Shown here: positions 4,992 to 5,504 of the stretch, one piece after another | How the letters are laid out: each line of letters begins with the position of its first letter | Numbering within the stretch: position 1 is the stretch's first letter | Assembly (NCBI GenBank): GCA_017412025.1 | Contig: JAFQOY010000262.1 | Span: forward strand, 1 to 5,504 | Origin: Clostridia bacterium | GTDB taxonomy: Bacteria > Bacillota_A > Clostridia > Christensenellales > Aristaeellaceae | Length of the DNA: 5,504 bases | Direction: 5' to 3' | The notes under the pieces: generated by a model | Told to the model about the DNA's origin: nothing | The model's database searches: none | Seen by the model: only the letters and a program-made list of their open reading frames with translations | Program-made: the position numbers and the translations under genes

Positions 4992-5504
4992 ATGGCGAAA
5001 GTCATACGAAAAATAGAACAGAAGCAGGTACCGGTCGTAGCAAAAAAGCGTGTAGCCGCCTACGCCCGCGTCTCCGTACCGACGGAGCGACTGCTTCATT
5101 CGCTGGATGAACAGATCAGCTATTACAGCAATCTCATCCAGAAAACACCGGGCTGGGAGTACGCCGGAGTGTTTGCCGACAGAGGCATCAGCGGCACACA
5201 GTATGCCACCCGCGATCAGTTCCAGAAAATGCTCGCCGAGTGCGAGGCCGGACATATCGACATCATCCTGACCAAAAGCCTGTCGCGCTTTGCCCGAAAC
5301 ACAGTCGACACACTTCAGACGGTTCGCCGCCTGCGCGCCCTGGGCGTGGAGGTTCGCTTTGAAAAGGAAGGCATCAACACGCTGGACGAAAGCGGTGAAC
5401 TGATGATCACGCTGTTTGCATCCTTTGCGCAGGAGGAGAGCCGGTCCATTTCCGAAAACTGCAAGTGGGGCATCCGCAAGCGTTTTCAGAACGGCACAAT
5501 CGGC
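4992..5504 (+). CDS. Second serine recombinase, 3' part outside window
   Basis: The frame is open from ATG 4992 (GGAGG at 4978-4982, spacer 9) to the window edge, 171 codons. A short basic N-terminus (MAKVIRKIEQK) leads straight into the resolvase catalytic domain. This has YARVSVP with nucleophile Ser28 and Arg26, DRGISGT (63-69), Arg74, TKSLSRFARN (94-103, Arg99 and Arg102), the FEKEGINTLDESGEL strand and the FAQEESRSISENCKWG helix. All catalytic residues expected of the family are present. The 'recombinase' DNA-binding domain and the rest of a usual 450-550 residue protein would lie to the right. It is clearly diverged from the first recombinase (YCRVSTD, DDGFSGT, ITKSVSRFARN), so the two are not recent duplicates. 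It has its own promoter-like element upstream and probably forms an operon with whatever follows. Confidence 0.93.
   Translation, partial: MAKVIRKIEQKQVPVVAKKRVAAYARVSVPTERLLHSLDEQISYYSNLIQKTPGWEYAGVFADRGISGTQYATRDQFQKMLAECEAGHIDIILTKSLSRFARNTVDTLQTVRRLRALGVEVRFEKEGINTLDESGELMITLFASFAQEESRSISENCKWGIRKRFQNGTIG

Noticed and set aside
4226..5255. Two minus-strand open frames (4226-5005 and 4647-5255) opposite the zinc-finger, SHOCT and second recombinase genes
   Set aside because: Both are antisense to recognisable proteins, have low-quality composition and run through the promoter element; they are shadows.
1..5504. CRISPR arrays, tRNA or rRNA genes, riboswitches, transposase genes
   Set aside because: No spaced direct repeats, cloverleaf or conserved RNA motifs, or DDE transposase motifs were seen on either strand.

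Overview
The window looks like a piece of a mobile or domesticated recombinase cluster from a bacterium of the Clostridia type (Firmicutes). Three things suggest this. The DNA is moderately GC-rich by eye. Nearly every gene has a strong GGAGG-type ribosome binding site. The set of proteins (large serine recombinases, a small helix-turn-helix plus double zinc-finger protein, a SHOCT-like mini-protein, an integrase-annotated accessory protein and a short XRE regulator) is one I associate with gut Clostridia. No rRNA, tRNA, CRISPR array or insertion-sequence transposase is visible. Both ends of the window cut through genes.

Left block (1-3819, all minus strand). A compact operon reads right to left. 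It starts with a 22-codon leader ORF (3819-3751) that has an excellent ribosome binding site and overlaps the next gene by 8 bp. Next come a 752-residue large serine recombinase (3758-1500), a 245-residue protein of unknown function (1503-766) joined by an ATGA overlap, and, 14 bp further on, an integrase-like accessory protein (751 to beyond base 1). The accessory protein shares a homologous domain with the C-terminal half of the recombinase. A promoter with a palindrome between its -35 and -10 boxes, and a 5' UTR hairpin, lie in 3839-3900.

Middle (3921-4323). A 74-residue XRE-type repressor (minus strand, GTG start at 4180) ends in its own intrinsic terminator, just before the recombinase-operon promoter. 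Its upstream region carries a 30-bp element that looks like its promoter. The rest of the divergent gap holds small inverted repeats.

Right block (4324-5504, plus strand). A 148-residue helix-turn-helix protein with two four-cysteine zinc fingers overlaps a 53-residue SHOCT-like protein. A second copy of the 30-bp promoter-like element follows (26 of 30 bases identical, opposite orientation), and then a second serine recombinase that runs off the right end with an intact catalytic domain.

How the parts may work together (inference). Two serine recombinases sit in diverging operons. The repeated element could co-regulate the XRE gene and the second recombinase. The XRE protein is a natural candidate to act on the palindrome in the first recombinase's promoter. 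The accessory integrase-like protein could be a DNA- or partner-binding subunit, because it duplicates a domain that is fused into the recombinase.
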